A stretch of DNA of 64,000 nt from Pilaira anomala (taxonomy: Eukaryota > Mucoromycota > Mucoromycetes > Mucorales > Mucoraceae): NCBI GenBank assembly GCA_025716855.1, contig JAIXMQ010000078.1, positions 42,724 through 106,723 on the forward strand. Reading direction: 5' to 3'. The notes below the pieces were generated by a model. The model was given only the letters and a program-made list of their open reading frames with translations, was not told where the DNA came from and made no database searches. The stretch's first letter is position 1. Each line of letters opens with the position of its first letter. Below are positions 1 through 11,339 of this stretch, piece by piece. The position numbers and the translations under genes are program-made.

Positions 1-180
1 TTTTTTAAACATCTAAACACACAGAAAGATGCGTCTTCAAATTTTACACTTTCTGTATATCATACTGTTTAATGAAATAGCTGGTTTAGAGGGACTTTAC
101 TTTGACAAGAAGGTATTTTTTATCAAAAAGACGAATTATAAGGTCAGTAAACAGGTAGCGTAGCGTAAAGGGACTTTGCT
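1..180. repeat. Fragment of the dispersed foldback repeat
   Basis: Bases from about 23 to 130 closely match segments at 33523-33640 and 35791-35900. Shared landmarks are AGAAAGATGCG, CTTCAAATT, TTTCTGTATATCATA and GGGACTTTACTTTGACAAG. It is a partial copy with no flanking inverted arm visible, and the window edge may cut it. No coding capacity is seen. Confidence 0.7.
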
Positions 181-640
181 TTAAAAGATCTTTTAGCATT
201 AAAAAAGGATGTGAAAACTTGGGATACCTGGAAATAAAATCTTTTTAAACGCGTAAAAATGATACTAAATGCTTTTTTTATGCAGTTTTTGTGATTTATG
301 ATAGACCCTCTTTTTGTGTACAAGATTTGTTGGTACTGTTCTTCTATTTTGAATGACCTTTTTGTTCTCGGACTACTAAATTGAACCGAACAAAATAAAT
401 TTATTATAAAAAAAAATTTAAGTGGCTTTCTTTTGAGACCTTTTTTGCGGTAGAATAATTTAATTTTTAACAGTCTTGCAAGTGACGGTTTGTGTGAAAG
501 AAAAAAAAATTTTTTTCACAAAAAAAGTATTTAACAGGTGTTAAAGAGAGACTAAAAAAAAAAAAAAGTTCTTCTTTATCCATTCTTTATAACAAAAGGC
601 AAGTATTAAACTATCAAAACATTTTTTTTGGGGGAAAAAA
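181..640. other. AT-rich intergenic DNA, nothing recognised
   Basis: Long A and T runs with no convincing ORF, splice structure or RNA motif. It may hold the promoter of the snoRNA transcript that follows, but I cannot point to a specific element. Confidence 0.5.
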
Positions 641-731
641 AAGGGAATCATTGCGGAGAAGAGAACATCATGATCCCGAATGATTCGTGTGGAAAGAAAC
701 GATAATGGAATTCCTCGTATCTGAGCATTCA
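641..731 (+). ncRNA. snR57: Probable box C/D snoRNA, snR57-like (18S guide)
   Basis: A box D (CTGA, 721-724) is preceded by the guide GGAATTCCTCGT (707-718). This is complementary over 12 nt to the 18S rRNA segment ACGAGGAAUUCC near the 3' end. By the box D plus five rule it points at the G of ACG, the site I recall as yeast Gm1572, guided by snR57. Box C is not clear: ATGATCC at 670-676 is a two-mismatch candidate, and no clean terminal stem is seen, so the 5' end is approximate. Support comes from the two clearer snoRNAs just downstream. In yeast snR57, snR55 and snR61 share one polycistronic transcript. Confidence 0.55.
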
Positions 732-924
732 TTTTCCTTTTTTTTCTTTTTAAAAAAATTTCAATTTTCTTGATATTTTTATTAACATTTTTTTTTTACT
801 ATTATAGAATGCTTGCTTTCTCGTTTAATTTCAAAAGAAAGGAAACTTTGGGTTAAAATCAAACACTGCTAGTGGTTTTATTTATTAAAACGTAAGTTGA
901 ATTTATTTAATTATATTTTAATTG

Positions 925-1013
925 AATAAGAGAAGGTGACGAAGCTCATCCAATAAACTGAAAAACATGATCGATTGGATTTAAAACATGCACCACCATC
1001 TGATTCTCTTATT
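925..1013 (+). ncRNA. snR55: Box C/D snoRNA, snR55/U33 homologue (18S guide)
   Basis: A perfect 10-bp terminal stem pairs AATAAGAGAA (925-934) with TTCTCTTATT (1004-1013). Inside are box C GTGACGA (936-942, one mismatch), box D' CTGA (958-961), box C' TGATCGA (968-974) and box D CTGA (1000-1003). The guide before box D, CATGCACCACCAT, pairs over 13 nt, including one G-U, with the conserved 18S segment GUGGUGGUGCAUG. It is almost identical to the guide of human U33 as I remember it. The box D plus five rule selects a U, matching yeast Um1269. The D' guide target was not identified. Confidence 0.85.
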
Positions 1014-1250
1014 TAATTATAATATATTTTTAAAAATTTATTTATTTGCATGTATACTTATTTTTTATTTATTATTATAGTATACCCTTTAAAATCATTA
1101 CGATTTTTGATTTCTACCCTTCTTTTTTTTTCTTTTTGGTTACTCGGGTGATGAATTTACTTTCTTCAATTGACTATAAGGTAATTAAAATCAATTCAAT
1201 CAAGTTTTTAAATATTATAAATATCTCTTCTCTTGTAACGAAAAAAAAAA

Positions 1251-1341
1251 GTAAACGGAAATGATGAAACCTAATGTACAACGTCAGTTCTGCTTCTGAG
1301 ATGCTGTGACGACAATGACTTTATCGCTTACTGAAGTTTAC
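1251..1341 (+). ncRNA. snR61: Box C/D snoRNA, snR61/U38 homologue (25S guide)
   Basis: The terminal stem pairs GTAAAC (1251-1256) with GTTTAC (1336-1341). Box C is a perfect ATGATGA (1261-1267), box D' is CTGA (1296-1299), box C' is TGACGA (1307-1312) and box D is CTGA (1331-1334). The guide before D', GTCAGTTCTGCTT, pairs over 13 nt, including one G-U, with 25S rRNA AAGCAGAACUGGC. It resembles the CCAGTTCTGCT guide of human U38. The selected base is an A, consistent with yeast Am1133, guided by snR61. It lies about 240 nt downstream of the snR55-like RNA on the same strand, so one precursor is likely. Confidence 0.8.
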
Positions 1342-2124
1342 TTTTTTTTTTTTAAAAGAGAAGAATATTTATTTTATTTATTCATTTGAAGCAATATGTA
1401 TTTTTAAAAGCAGATTTATTAATCATACAATTGTTTTTTATTTATTTAGTTTTTCTGCTGTATTTCTTTACAAAAGAATCTTATCAGTTCATTTATTTTG
1501 AAGTGGTAAGTTTTTTTTTCCCTCAAGTAAATATTTTTTTTTATTTGTTACGAAAAAAAAAAGAACAAAGTGAACTTAAGGATGAGACCAAGTTATATCC
1601 ATTCTATGATCAGAGGCCCACATCTTGAAACACCAGGATTTGAAAGGACGCTTTAATTTGAGTTTTTCAGATTTTAGAAGAACTTCAGATACTAACGTTG
1701 ACAGTTGGGGACTTTTTCTCAAAATTACAGATACTTGATGATTGCACATTAAGAGGAAGTTTTCGAGAGGTCTTGTCTTTCCGTGGTTTCTAGGATTTTA
1801 AAAAACTTGCTGATTTTTCACTTTTTTCTATTCTTTTTGTTTCATTTAAATTATTTGTTTGTTTTGAAGTAAAAAAAAAATTACTTACCGACATTATTTT
1901 TGACAGTTCTGTGTATCTTGTATGTAATTAAAATAAAAAAAATCTTTTTAAATTTAAAATATTGTCTTTTTATATTGCTTGATTCATTTATATTTCCTCG
2001 AAAAAATATGTTTATAGGACATTAACATTTATATTAAAGAAGAAAAGTACATTGCATTTTTATTATTTTGATAAAAGGAGTGTGTGTTGGTTATAAGGGA
2101 ATACACGTTTAAAAAGATTATTTT
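1342..2124. other. Intergenic region after the snoRNAs
   Basis: No gene is supported. A short open stretch at about 1559-1668 is not recognised, and two frames are equally open. A TGATGA at 1735 with a CTGA near 1809 was checked as a fourth snoRNA but lacks a D'/C' pair and a terminal stem. The 3' flank of VPS54 lies at the right end. Confidence 0.4.
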
Positions 2125-4876
2125 TTATAAGGATGAATTATTTTGTTGTGGTGAATTTGAGCTAGTTGGAGAAACATCATTTTTTGGAGAAGAATGAGTA
2201 GAAGTCACTTGAATATGATCGACAGCCTCCATCACCGAATTGGATGGTGGGTCAACACCATGTAAAGACTTTAATCGACGCGTAAAATAAGCTGCATCGC
2301 GTGCCAACCTACTTTTACCTTTTTCTGTCTTAATTGGTGTATTGCTGATTTCTTGAGAGAGTTGTGTTGTAAAAGATTGAAAGACTTGAGACATAATTGA
2401 CTACCCGAGAAAAAAAAAAAAAGTTAAAATATACAAAAAATAAGCAATAGGTTATTATAACATACTTTTAAGTCATGAATAGGCAAGTATTTAGCAAGTA
2501 CTTTATGTAATCGAACGGTTTCTGTCACTAAAGTTTCCATATAGATATTTGCATTTTTACCCGTTTGAGGTTCATCTTCGTCCCATTTGATTAATTGCAT
2601 TGCTTTCACGTGCGCAGCGAATCGTTCATTCATGATGGCCACTAATTTCGCATGAATTTCGTTTTGATGGTTTGTGTAATCCTTGACGATACGATCGAAT
2701 TCAGAAAGTAAATTGGTTTGTTTTGTAGGCATATGACGACCGATACATTCTTTGAGTTTCGGTATCAGTGCAATCATCACACCTAAAGATTGTGAAGCCA
2801 GTGCTAAAACATCAAAAAAAAAAAAAAAAAAAAGTTAGAACACACCTTGTCAAAATAGATACACACACACACACACATATATATATATATTACCTAAATG
2901 TTTTGCAGTAATGTTTTTTAATCCAGCAGAACGCATAGCCCCAGCACCTAAAATGACTTGACATACTCTTGAATTATACAGCTTTAAAAGTTCGACTAAT
3001 TTCTGCATGATTTCTGTTGCCATGGTATCCAAATTCAACACACATTTTAAATAATCTTCAAACATCTTTAGGATCAAGAGAGTACACCCTACAACATAAT
3101 AACTTTGACCCTGGATGAGAAGATGTTTTGTGGATTTCTCGGCATCATGTTGTTGTCGTTGTTGTTGCTGCAGCTGCAAACTGCCATCAATAAAGGAAGC
3201 GATGCGACCCTCACACATGCGATCGACAATTAATTGAAAATCAGAAGGTACTTCAGATGCAGCCCATTGTTCATTTTCAATCAATTGGGCTTCTTGTTTG
3301 ACCCGTTCCATATGAAAATGATCAATGAAAGCCTTTTGTTGTGAAGCGACGGTACCTCGTAAGCCAAAACAGGTGCGACCACAAAACACTTCGCATTGTA
3401 AAATAAATGTTCGCACGACACTGGAGAGACGATAGAAATCGGTCGGATTGAGTAAAGCGTTTTGGTCGCTACGAAATCCGATGAGTTTTCCACATCGGAC
3501 ATGAGCTAAATCTGCAGCGGAAAAGACGATATCGGCTGACTCCTTGCTTAAATGGATTAAACATTCGGGATCTGTGTTTTGTGATTCGGCTACGACGACC
3601 ATGAGGAGTTGGTGGTAGACCGATGCACGTTGAATGGCTTCGATCAAGGTGGAAAAAATATCGAGCAGCATTTGGAAAAAGGAGGAAAATGGCATGGATT
3701 TCAGTTGCTTTGCAAGGTTGCCGGTTTGATCGTCAGTCGTGTTGGATGATATAGGTGGTGGTGTTGTTGCGGTGGTGGTCAGGATAGGGTATCTCTTTCG
3801 AACAATATCTTTTATTTCCACCATGAGTCTTTCTCGGTACCCTTGCAATGTCGTAGGTAACATGTGGGTTCTTAATAAACCTACTGTACTGGGTGTCATT
3901 CTTTCCTGTAAATCCTTTTCTTTTTCTAAATCGATGTTATCCCAACCATCCTCTTTTGGTAGCGTTTCTGTGCTGCTGCTGGTGGTGGTGGTGGTGGTGT
4001 TGGAGGCCTCTGCTAATCTTAAGAGTGCTTGTTTTGCTGTATTTGGATCTAGACTTTCGATGCGATAGGAAAGATCAGATAATAAGATACTGAGGAAATC
4101 ATGTTGCATCATGACACCTACGGATTTTTGCATTTCGTCTAATTGAGCCGAGAAATTTCCTAGGGCTGTGACCGAGCTCAAATCCATAGGCTCTTCCACC
4201 TCTACTACCTTTGTGCCTTCGGTTAATTGATGTCCCTTTCTTCCACCTAATACATCTCTTGTTTTATCAATTAAATCCAGAGCAGCGAAATAATCCCCTT
4301 GCGCAAGTAAGAGTTGAATGGTGGGTTGTGCAGATCGGATGTCCTTGACGATTTGAGTGACACGATGCAGTTTCTCTAAATTTCTCTTTCGTACTTGAAT
4401 TCGAATGACATCTAAACCATCTTTGCATTCTGTATTTTGAATTTGTTTCATCTTTTGACGAATGGTATGGATTTGAGTCACACAGTCCAGTGTCTGTTGA
4501 TGTAATGCCTGTAAGTTACTCAAGGCTTCAAAGAATGAAGAAGACCTGTTCTCGATCTCACGCAAGAGATGGACTTCAACCGTATCTAAATAATAGGATA
4601 ATTTTTCTTGCAAGATGGAGTTGGTGGAGACAGGTGGATTGGGACCGGTATGACCTACGATATCTGCACCCTCACATACTTTATCAAATACTTGAGGGTT
4701 CTCTAGACAGAAATCGGGTTCGAAAAAGATGGCAGGTACGTTTTCGAGCATGGGTAAATCGCGTGGTGGGGGTGTCTTGGAAGCAGCTTCTTCCTCTAAT
4801 AAACTTTCACTGGATAAGACATGTTGAGGTAAACTATAAGGGTTTCGACTGGTACGTCGAGTGAATTGACCGGGTT

Positions 4877-4913
<37 letters not shown>

Positions 4914-5671
4914 CGGTGATTCTTCTGCTTCTGCTTCTGCTTCTCCAATGGGGGATAAGTGATCTGGTACAATTTCTTCTTGCTCTTTGTTGGCTTTGTT
5001 GGCTTGGTATTTCTCGAAGGCGGGACCGATATGTGTCAGGTAGGATTCAAAGTCGCTGGGTTTTATTCGAGGGATCGATGCATGGGCGACAGGTGGGATA
5101 TCGGCTTTACTGGGTTTACTGATATCTTGTGAACGTCTTGAGGGATCATTTAAGACACCTATTAATATGAATAAATATTTTTCTTCTTTTGTACATATCT
5201 TTTTTTTTTTTTTTTTTTTTTTTTACCTGAAATAGCATTAAATCCAATGTCTCGTGTAGTCCAAGGTAAAGCTGTTTCACTCATCGTACTAAAGTTGGAA
5301 TAATTCGAGTGATGACGTGTATGCTGACCTGTTATGAATCGACTCATGGGTCTTCCAAAAGAAGTAGCGGAACGAATAGATGGCGGTTTACTATTTGTGT
5401 TATTATATTCATCACGAGCAAAAGGTCTTTCACGCGCTAATGGTCTATGGTTTGAGTTATTACCGTTTCCCATCGTGTTACTATCAATACCGTTGACCAT
5501 AATGGTAGTTGCTTGTTGTTGTTGTTGTTGAGGTTGTTGAGGTTGTGGCGATTGTTGTTGTTGTTGTTGTGAGGATGCCAAGTACGCAAGTTTGACACTG
5601 GATGCTGAACGAGTTGTACGTAAGTTGTTGTTTTCGGTCGAAGGCCGAGATGGCGGTGTGGTGTTTGGCAT
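2125..5671 (-). CDS. VPS54: VPS54, GARP tethering complex subunit
   Basis: Exons 5671-5227, 5158-2894, 2803-2466 and 2400-2125 join in frame to about 1107 aa. Vps54 is a subunit of the GARP complex, which tethers endosome-derived vesicles at the trans-Golgi. The first about 150 aa are low complexity (Gln, Ser and Asn rich). After that come the family signatures: SDFESYLTHIGPAFEKYQ, then FEPDFCLENPQVF, then LQEKLSYYLDTVEVHL in the Vps54 N-terminal region. The C-terminal region has AKHLALASQSLGVMIALIP, where the second intron splits the motif, and YFTRRLKSLHGV near the end. Length and motif order fit full-length Vps54. A Thr-rich tract (repeated ACG/ACC codons near 4885) precedes the conserved core. 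The snoRNA cluster is downstream and GSK3 is divergent upstream. The first exon is supported only by the open frame and a clean splice, so the exact start is less certain. Confidence 0.93.
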
Positions 5672-6545
5672 TATTTCATATATTTTGTGTATTCGAATAG
5701 CGAGGGTATCTATGTTTTTATTCTTTTAGCCACTTTTTGCGAAATATTTTTCCTCTCCTCCCTTTGAAGTATAAAATATGTGTATATATATATAAAAAAA
5801 GGGAAATATATAAAGGTAAACTTTGTTGGTTGTTTTTTTTTAAGTCTCAGTCAAAGCTAGTTTTTTTTTTTTTTTTTTTTTAATGTGAACCGAAGTCTAT
5901 GTATCACAAGTATACAAGGAAATAAAAAAAGGTCTCTTTCAAGACGTCTTTGTTCTATGGAAAGTTATATGAATTGAAGAAGAGACATGGCTAAAATTTC
6001 GGATGGTATTTTAGATTGGTACCTGAAAACAATCATTGAGAACGTGTCTCTTCAGAATTCATAAACAAGTGTGTGGCAATGTGAATTTTGTTTGACTCAT
6101 TTCCTGAATATCTCCTTCAGTTAGTTAGTAAAAAAAAAAAAAAAATAACGTGTCCAGAATTTTTATTTTTTTGCATAGATGGTGAGCATACTTATGCTTA
6201 TGATAAGAAAAAAAGCATGAGTATGTATAGATGTTACACATCTACAATAGGAGGTGGAGGTGCTATAAACAGTGAAAGGTGTGGTAGGAGCTATAGTGCT
6301 GGATGGTCAGAAAGTAAGGTCAAGAAAAGATGTGAGCGTTTTTGCAATATACATAAGAAGTAGATATAAAAATAATGGAGATATACTTGTTTGTATGGAC
6401 TAATTGTAAAGAAAGATATCTTGGATGAGACCAAATAGTTCAAGAATTAAATGCATTGTTAAGAGATAGTGCAAAATTTATGTATAATGTAGAATATAAA
6501 CCACTTTTGATATTATAATATAACATTTTAGACGGACGTTGGCAA

Positions 6546-6577
<32 letters not shown>

Positions 6578-7612
6578 CAAGGAAGCGATATTAGCTCTTG
6601 TTTATATAAGTTATATTTGTTTCAGCCGAAAGATCAAACCTAATTCATCAATACAATTAAAAAAAAAAAAAAGTGTACAGTGACAACATTTACAACATTT
6701 ATTTCCAGCGTAAAACTATGAATCTTTTTCAAAAAGAAAGAGTATAGAAAAATATATATCATTTAATAAAAAGAAAGAAATATTTTTTTTTTTTAGTAAT
6801 TCATCAGAAGGGTTTTATAAAATTTTATTCTCACGATACAAGAAAACCTCCCCCCCCCCAGGAAAACCACTGTTTTTATTTTTATTGTGCAGATATATTG
6901 TTGTTGTAAACAAGTTTAATTGACAAAACTAGTTTAATAATAGATAAGATAAACGCAAAAAGTTTCCCGCCATATTACAATATTGGCGAGATAAGCAATA
7001 TCATGCATTTTAATAAAAGAGTTAGAGAGAGAGAGAGATCAATAAGACGTCATTTTTTTTTCAATGTGCTTCGGTGTACAATCCTTAATTAGCGATTTTA
7101 CGTTGATCTTGCATTACCCACACACACACACGCATACACACGATTGGTATGTGGTGGGTAGGGAGATCATGTAACGCTCTCTCTCTCTTCCCCTCTCTCA
7201 CTTTTATTATTGTGTATATAGTTACCCTGGCATTACAATAAAAAAGCAAATGATTATTTTTTTTTTAAAAAAAAAGGGTGGCTCAAGAGCTGTGCATATG
7301 TATCACAATCTGTGTATCGGGGAAAGTTGGGGTAAGTATTAAAAAATCATATGGGAATGTGTGCGACGATGCAGAAATAAGCTCTCGGGCGCCAATGTTT
7401 TTCAGAAAAAAAAAAAAAGTAATAAGAGAGTATTATTAAGTGAAGAAGTGAGAAAAAAAAAAAGCCCAAAGGTAGCCACATGATAGAAGAAAAAAAAAGT
7501 TCCCTCATTTTATCGTCACGTTCCTTTTTCCTTTTTATTTTTTCTTTTCGTATTTTTCCTTTTCTCTCTCTTTCTTTTTTTTTTCTTTTTTTTTTTTTTA
7601 CTCTTTTTAATT
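5672..7612. other. Long intergenic region between VPS54 and GSK3
   Basis: Divergent intergenic DNA with poly-T runs (about 6550-6577), GA repeats (7025-7040), CA repeats (7120-7141) and CT repeats (7178-7199). A strong inverted repeat, CATACTTATGCT (187-198 of the 6 kb block) with AGCATGAGTATG (6214-6225), lies inside the weak ORF listed separately. The last about 200 bases are pyrimidine-rich and probably belong to the GSK3 leader. Confidence 0.5.
6088..6363 (+). CDS. Doubtful Cys-rich small ORF or gene relic
   Basis: An open frame of up to 91 codons whose first third is low complexity. From about residue 30 it becomes protein-like: GEHTYAYDKKKSMSMYRC, then spaced cysteines (SERCGRSYS, KKRCERFC). 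The spacing loosely recalls zinc-binding modules such as FLYWCH, often found in MULE transposases, but that is only a resemblance. There is no clear start context and no flanking exon that extends it. It could be a transposon remnant, the last exon of an unseen gene, or chance. Confidence 0.18.
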   Translation: MFDSFPEYLLQLVSKKKKKITCPEFLFFCIDGEHTYAYDKKKSMSMYRCYTSTIGGGGAINSERCGRSYSAGWSESKVKKRCERFCNIHKK

Positions 7613-8878
7613 ATGATTACTTTAAAAAAGTTTGGTAAATATAAGGATTAGGAGAGAGATATTGGAGGGTTTTTCTAAAAAAAAAATGAATCATAGACTT
7701 GGAAAAAGTAACCAAGGTAACTGCAAAAGATGGAACGACAGGACAAGAAATTCAGCTTCATTATACAATTTATAAAGTTGCGGGAGCGGGATCATTTGGC
7801 GTAGTTTATCAAGCAAAGTTGTTACAAACAGGTGAAGATGTTGCAATTAAAAGGGTATTGCAAGATAAGCGGTTTAAGGTAAGAAAAGAGAGAGAGAGAG
7901 AGAGAGAGAGAAAAAGAAAGAAAGATAAAGAAAGAGTTTTTAGGTAGTTAACAAGTGTATTCTATTTAGAATCGTGAGTTACAAATTATGAAGACGATTT
8001 CACATCAAAATATAATTAAGTTAAAGGCCTTTTTCTATTCACAAGGAGACTCCAAGGTAAATAGATAGAGATGATATATATTATATATATATATATATAT
8101 AAAAGGCTTATCAAAATGTATACAGAAGGATGAAGTTTACCAAAACCTAGTATTAGAATATTTACCTGAAACATTGTATCGTGCAACAAGACGTTATGCC
8201 AAAACAAAACAATCGGTACCGACTCTTTACGTTAAACTGTACACATATCAAATACTGCGGTCATTAGCCTATATTCATTCAATTGGGATCTGTCATCGAG
8301 ATATTAAACCACAAAATTTACTCTTGAATCCAAGTACGGGCGTAGTGAAATTATGTGATTTTGGAAGTGCCAAGATCTTGTTGACGAAAGAACCGAATGT
8401 ATCCTACATTTGTTCACGGTATTATCGAGCGCCAGAATTGATTTTTGGTGCAACGAATTATACGGTCACGATTGATCTATGGTCAACAGGGTGTGTGATG
8501 GCCGAGATGATGTTGGGACAACCTTTGTTTCCAGGAGAAAGTGGGATTGATCAATTGGTTGAGATCATCAAGGTGTTGGGTACGCCTACTAAAGAACAGC
8601 TCTTGTCGATGAACCCAAATTATACAGAACATCGGTTTCCTCAGATTAAACCTCATCCGTTCTCCAAGGTCTTTAAATCAAAGACGCCAGAAGAATCGAT
8701 TCAGTTTCTTACATTGTTGTTACAGTATTGCCCGGAAAAGAGAATCTCTGCTATTGAGGCGATGGCGCATCCTTATTTTGATGAATTACGTGATCCAAAG
8801 ACTAAAATGTTGAATGGAAAAGATTTACCAAAATTATTTAATTTTACAAAACAAGGTAATATACATGACACTTTTTAA
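7613..8878 (+). CDS. GSK3: Glycogen synthase kinase 3 (Shaggy/GSK3 family)
   Basis: A CMGC Ser/Thr kinase acting in metabolism, cell-wall and stress signalling. Exons 7697-7878, 7970-8056 and 8126-8878 give a complete catalytic core: GAGSFGVV glycine loop, VAIKRV lysine, CHRDIKPQN catalytic loop, DFGSAK, and [12 protein letters not shown] with the activation-loop tyrosine. The basic residues that bind primed phosphate in GSK3 are present: Arg in DKRFKNREL, Arg in HRD and Lys in GSAK. The core ends in about 347 aa with only a short tail, normal for fungi.

The start is uncertain. The natural ATG at 7686 is one base out of frame with the kinase. Removing one A from the A5 run at 7703-7707 would give MNHRLGKVTKV. 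Alternatively a 22-nt first exon (ATG at 7613, donor at 7635, acceptor ending 7696) restores the frame; that model sets the coordinates here. Confidence 0.93.
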
Positions 8879-9107
8879 AAAAGATATATTATCATAACAT
8901 CTCTCTTTTTTTTTTTAAAAAAAAAAAAATCATTCTTATTTTTAGAACTTGACATAAGACCTGATCTTACCTCTGTTTTGGTGCCACAACAGACGTAAAT
9001 AATAGATTTCATCAGCCCCCGAATACCCCACCACACACACACACACATCAAATAAATATATATATATGTATTTTTTATTTTTTTTTATTTTTTTCTTTTT
9101 TTTTTTT

Positions 9108-11175
9108 TTACAATTTTCTTGCCTTTCTTTCTGTTTCAAAAATAAGAGCTCTCCATAACTTCATAACAAATACGAGGGCATCTTCATCCAAAGCCTAAAT
9201 ATACATAAATAAAAAGAATCAGTATAAAAATTGATAAATAAAAAAAAGTAACAAGTACGAACCCCTTCTAATTCACTGACAAGTTCATCTGGACCCTTTC
9301 TCTTCCTAATAAAGTCTAATACAAAAGTAACCAAATCTTCTTCTTCCATACCTAATAAATCCACAATCTTCTTCGATACAAACGGATGTAACTTTGACTC
9401 GATTAAATCCTGATCCAATTCATCCCATTTGATAGTATAAGCCCATAAATCCGATTGAGAACTAGGAATTGAACCGATTAATTCCTTTACTTTCTTTGCT
9501 CTTTCTTCAGCGGATAAGTTTTCATCTTCCTCTTCTTCATCGTAGTTTGTCTTTACGTTATCGATATCTCCGTAATCTAACGGTACAAGTACTCTACGTT
9601 TCTTTTTGGCTTCTTCTTCATCGTCTTCGTCGCCGCCACCCAAGGTGTTACGTTTGATGGGTAGATTAAAGTTTAGTTTTCTGGGTTTTAAGGCGATCTT
9701 TCCATCATCTGCTTCTCTGTTGAGGAATTTACTTTCTTTCTTGTGACGTTCTTCTTGTTCTAATCGAATCTTTTCTTCTTCAAGCTCGTGTATCTCTCTT
9801 CGTCTGTCTTCTTCGTCACGTTCTGCTTCACGTCTACGTATACTTTCTCTCATCTTTCTCCAACGCGATCTTAAAATTTGTAATTATGATATTTTAATGC
9901 ACTTTTTTTTTTTTTTTAAAAAAAAAAAAAGAAATTTTCCTTCTTCTTACCTGTCAGTATAATAAATCTCTTCTCCTTTCTCCATTTCTAATTCATCATC
10001 CCAATTGGCGAGACGAGCTAACCAATACTCTTTATCTTTCAACTCTCTTTCCTCTTCATCTCTTTCTCTCTTTAAATCTCTTTCATAATCACGTAACTTA
10101 TTCAATTCACGATTCTCAAACCTCTTCTCTCGTTGACGATAAGCATTTTCCACATCGCGATCATGTTTTTCCTTTCTTCTTCTTTCTAATTCTTCATCCG
10201 AGACGAAATCATGTTGAGGTTGTTGATACTCTGTTGGACCTTTATGAAAATCTCGTCTGTTACGATAGTCATTGGTTGTAGTAGGCGGACGATTCGTGCT
10301 GCTGCTGCTGCTGCTGCTGCTGCTGCGTTGATCTTTTTGAATAGCGCGTTCTTTAAAGAAAGCTAATTCTTTATTGATAGCATCCGCATCATTGGGTTCT
10401 TGACCGGTAGCGATTGCATGTACGTATTTTTGAACTGTAGCGTATTTTTGTTCATCGGCGTTTGTTGTGCTTTCCTGTGTTTGCTTGGAGTTGGTATAGG
10501 ATTCAAGGTAATTACGTACGTTATCGTCCGCTTTCACAATCAGTTTCTTTTCGAGACCGGAACCGTCCATGGCTTTGAGTGTCACGCCATCTGTCTTTTC
10601 TCCTCCGAGAACACGTAATGCACATAGAACACTGTCGGGGTCACCGTAGGTTGCGAAACCGAAACCTTTTGGATTTCCTGAAGCGTCTTTTGTACGTTTC
10701 CAATGGTTTAATTTACCACAGGTCTGTTTGTTTTTTTTTTTTTATGTTTTAGTATATATTTGTATAATGTAAAATAGTATATTTTATTACCTCTAATAAT
10801 TTTATAATCCAATCATCACTGATACCAGGAGCAATAGCACCCACAAATAAAGTAGTTAATTTATCGTTATTGGCGTCAGTGGTTGGACTGGAAGGAGAAG
10901 GGTTTGAGGGTACAGGTGAAGAAGTACTACTGGGTGGAGGAGGCCTTGATATCATGTTATAATGTGGAGCACCGAACTGTGGAGGAGGTCTTATACCTTG
11001 TTGTCCTGGTGGAGGAAAACGTTGGTCTGTAAGTGTAGGTGGTGGACCATACGCTTGTGATGGTGGTGGTGGTGGTGGTCGAAAGCCTATTTAAGTTTTT
11101 TATTTTTAGTTTTTTAAAAAAATTTAACTTGAATATTTTTTTTTTACCGTATTGATTAGGTCTATAAGGGTCCAT
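9108..11175 (-). CDS. RBM25: RBM25-like splicing factor (RRM, RE/RD-rich, PWI)
   Basis: Exons 11175-11148, 11086-10791, 10723-9951, 9869-9263 and 9194-9108 join to about 596 aa. RBM25 is a U1 snRNP-associated regulator of splice-site choice in the nucleus. Order of parts: a Pro-rich N-terminus; an RRM (TLFVGAIAP as RNP2, GFGFATYGDPDSV as RNP1, with the intron after KLLE); a linker that includes a Ser run from AGC/GCA repeats near 10320; a long Arg/Glu/Asp-rich charged region (RERDEEERELKDKEYW); an acidic KKKRRVLVPLDYG segment; and a C-terminal PWI domain (LWAYTIKWDELD ... DEDALVFVMKLWR). The last exon is short but completes the PWI helix. The donor of intron 4 reads GTTCGT, weaker than its neighbours. 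It is convergent with GSK3 (229 bp) and divergent from the F-box gene. Confidence 0.92.
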
Positions 11176-11303
11176 TGGAAAAAAGAAAAGAAAAGAATAA
11201 GAAAAGAGATGAATAACAAAGCTTTCTTGTTTCCCCTCCCCTCTTATTTGAATCCAGTTTTCTTCCTAAGCCACTAGTTCTTTTAAAATATGCTTGTACA
11301 CAT

Positions 11304-11339
<36 letters not shown>

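Noticed and set aside
1733..1812. Fourth box C/D snoRNA candidate (TGATGA ... CTGA)
   Set aside because: No terminal stem, no D'/C' pair, and the sequence before CTGA is A/T-rich with no rRNA match that I recognise.
8942..9139. Minus-strand ORF at the RBM25 3' end
   Set aside because: Lysine-rich translation of a T run in another frame. The true last RBM25 exon (9194-9108) lies there.
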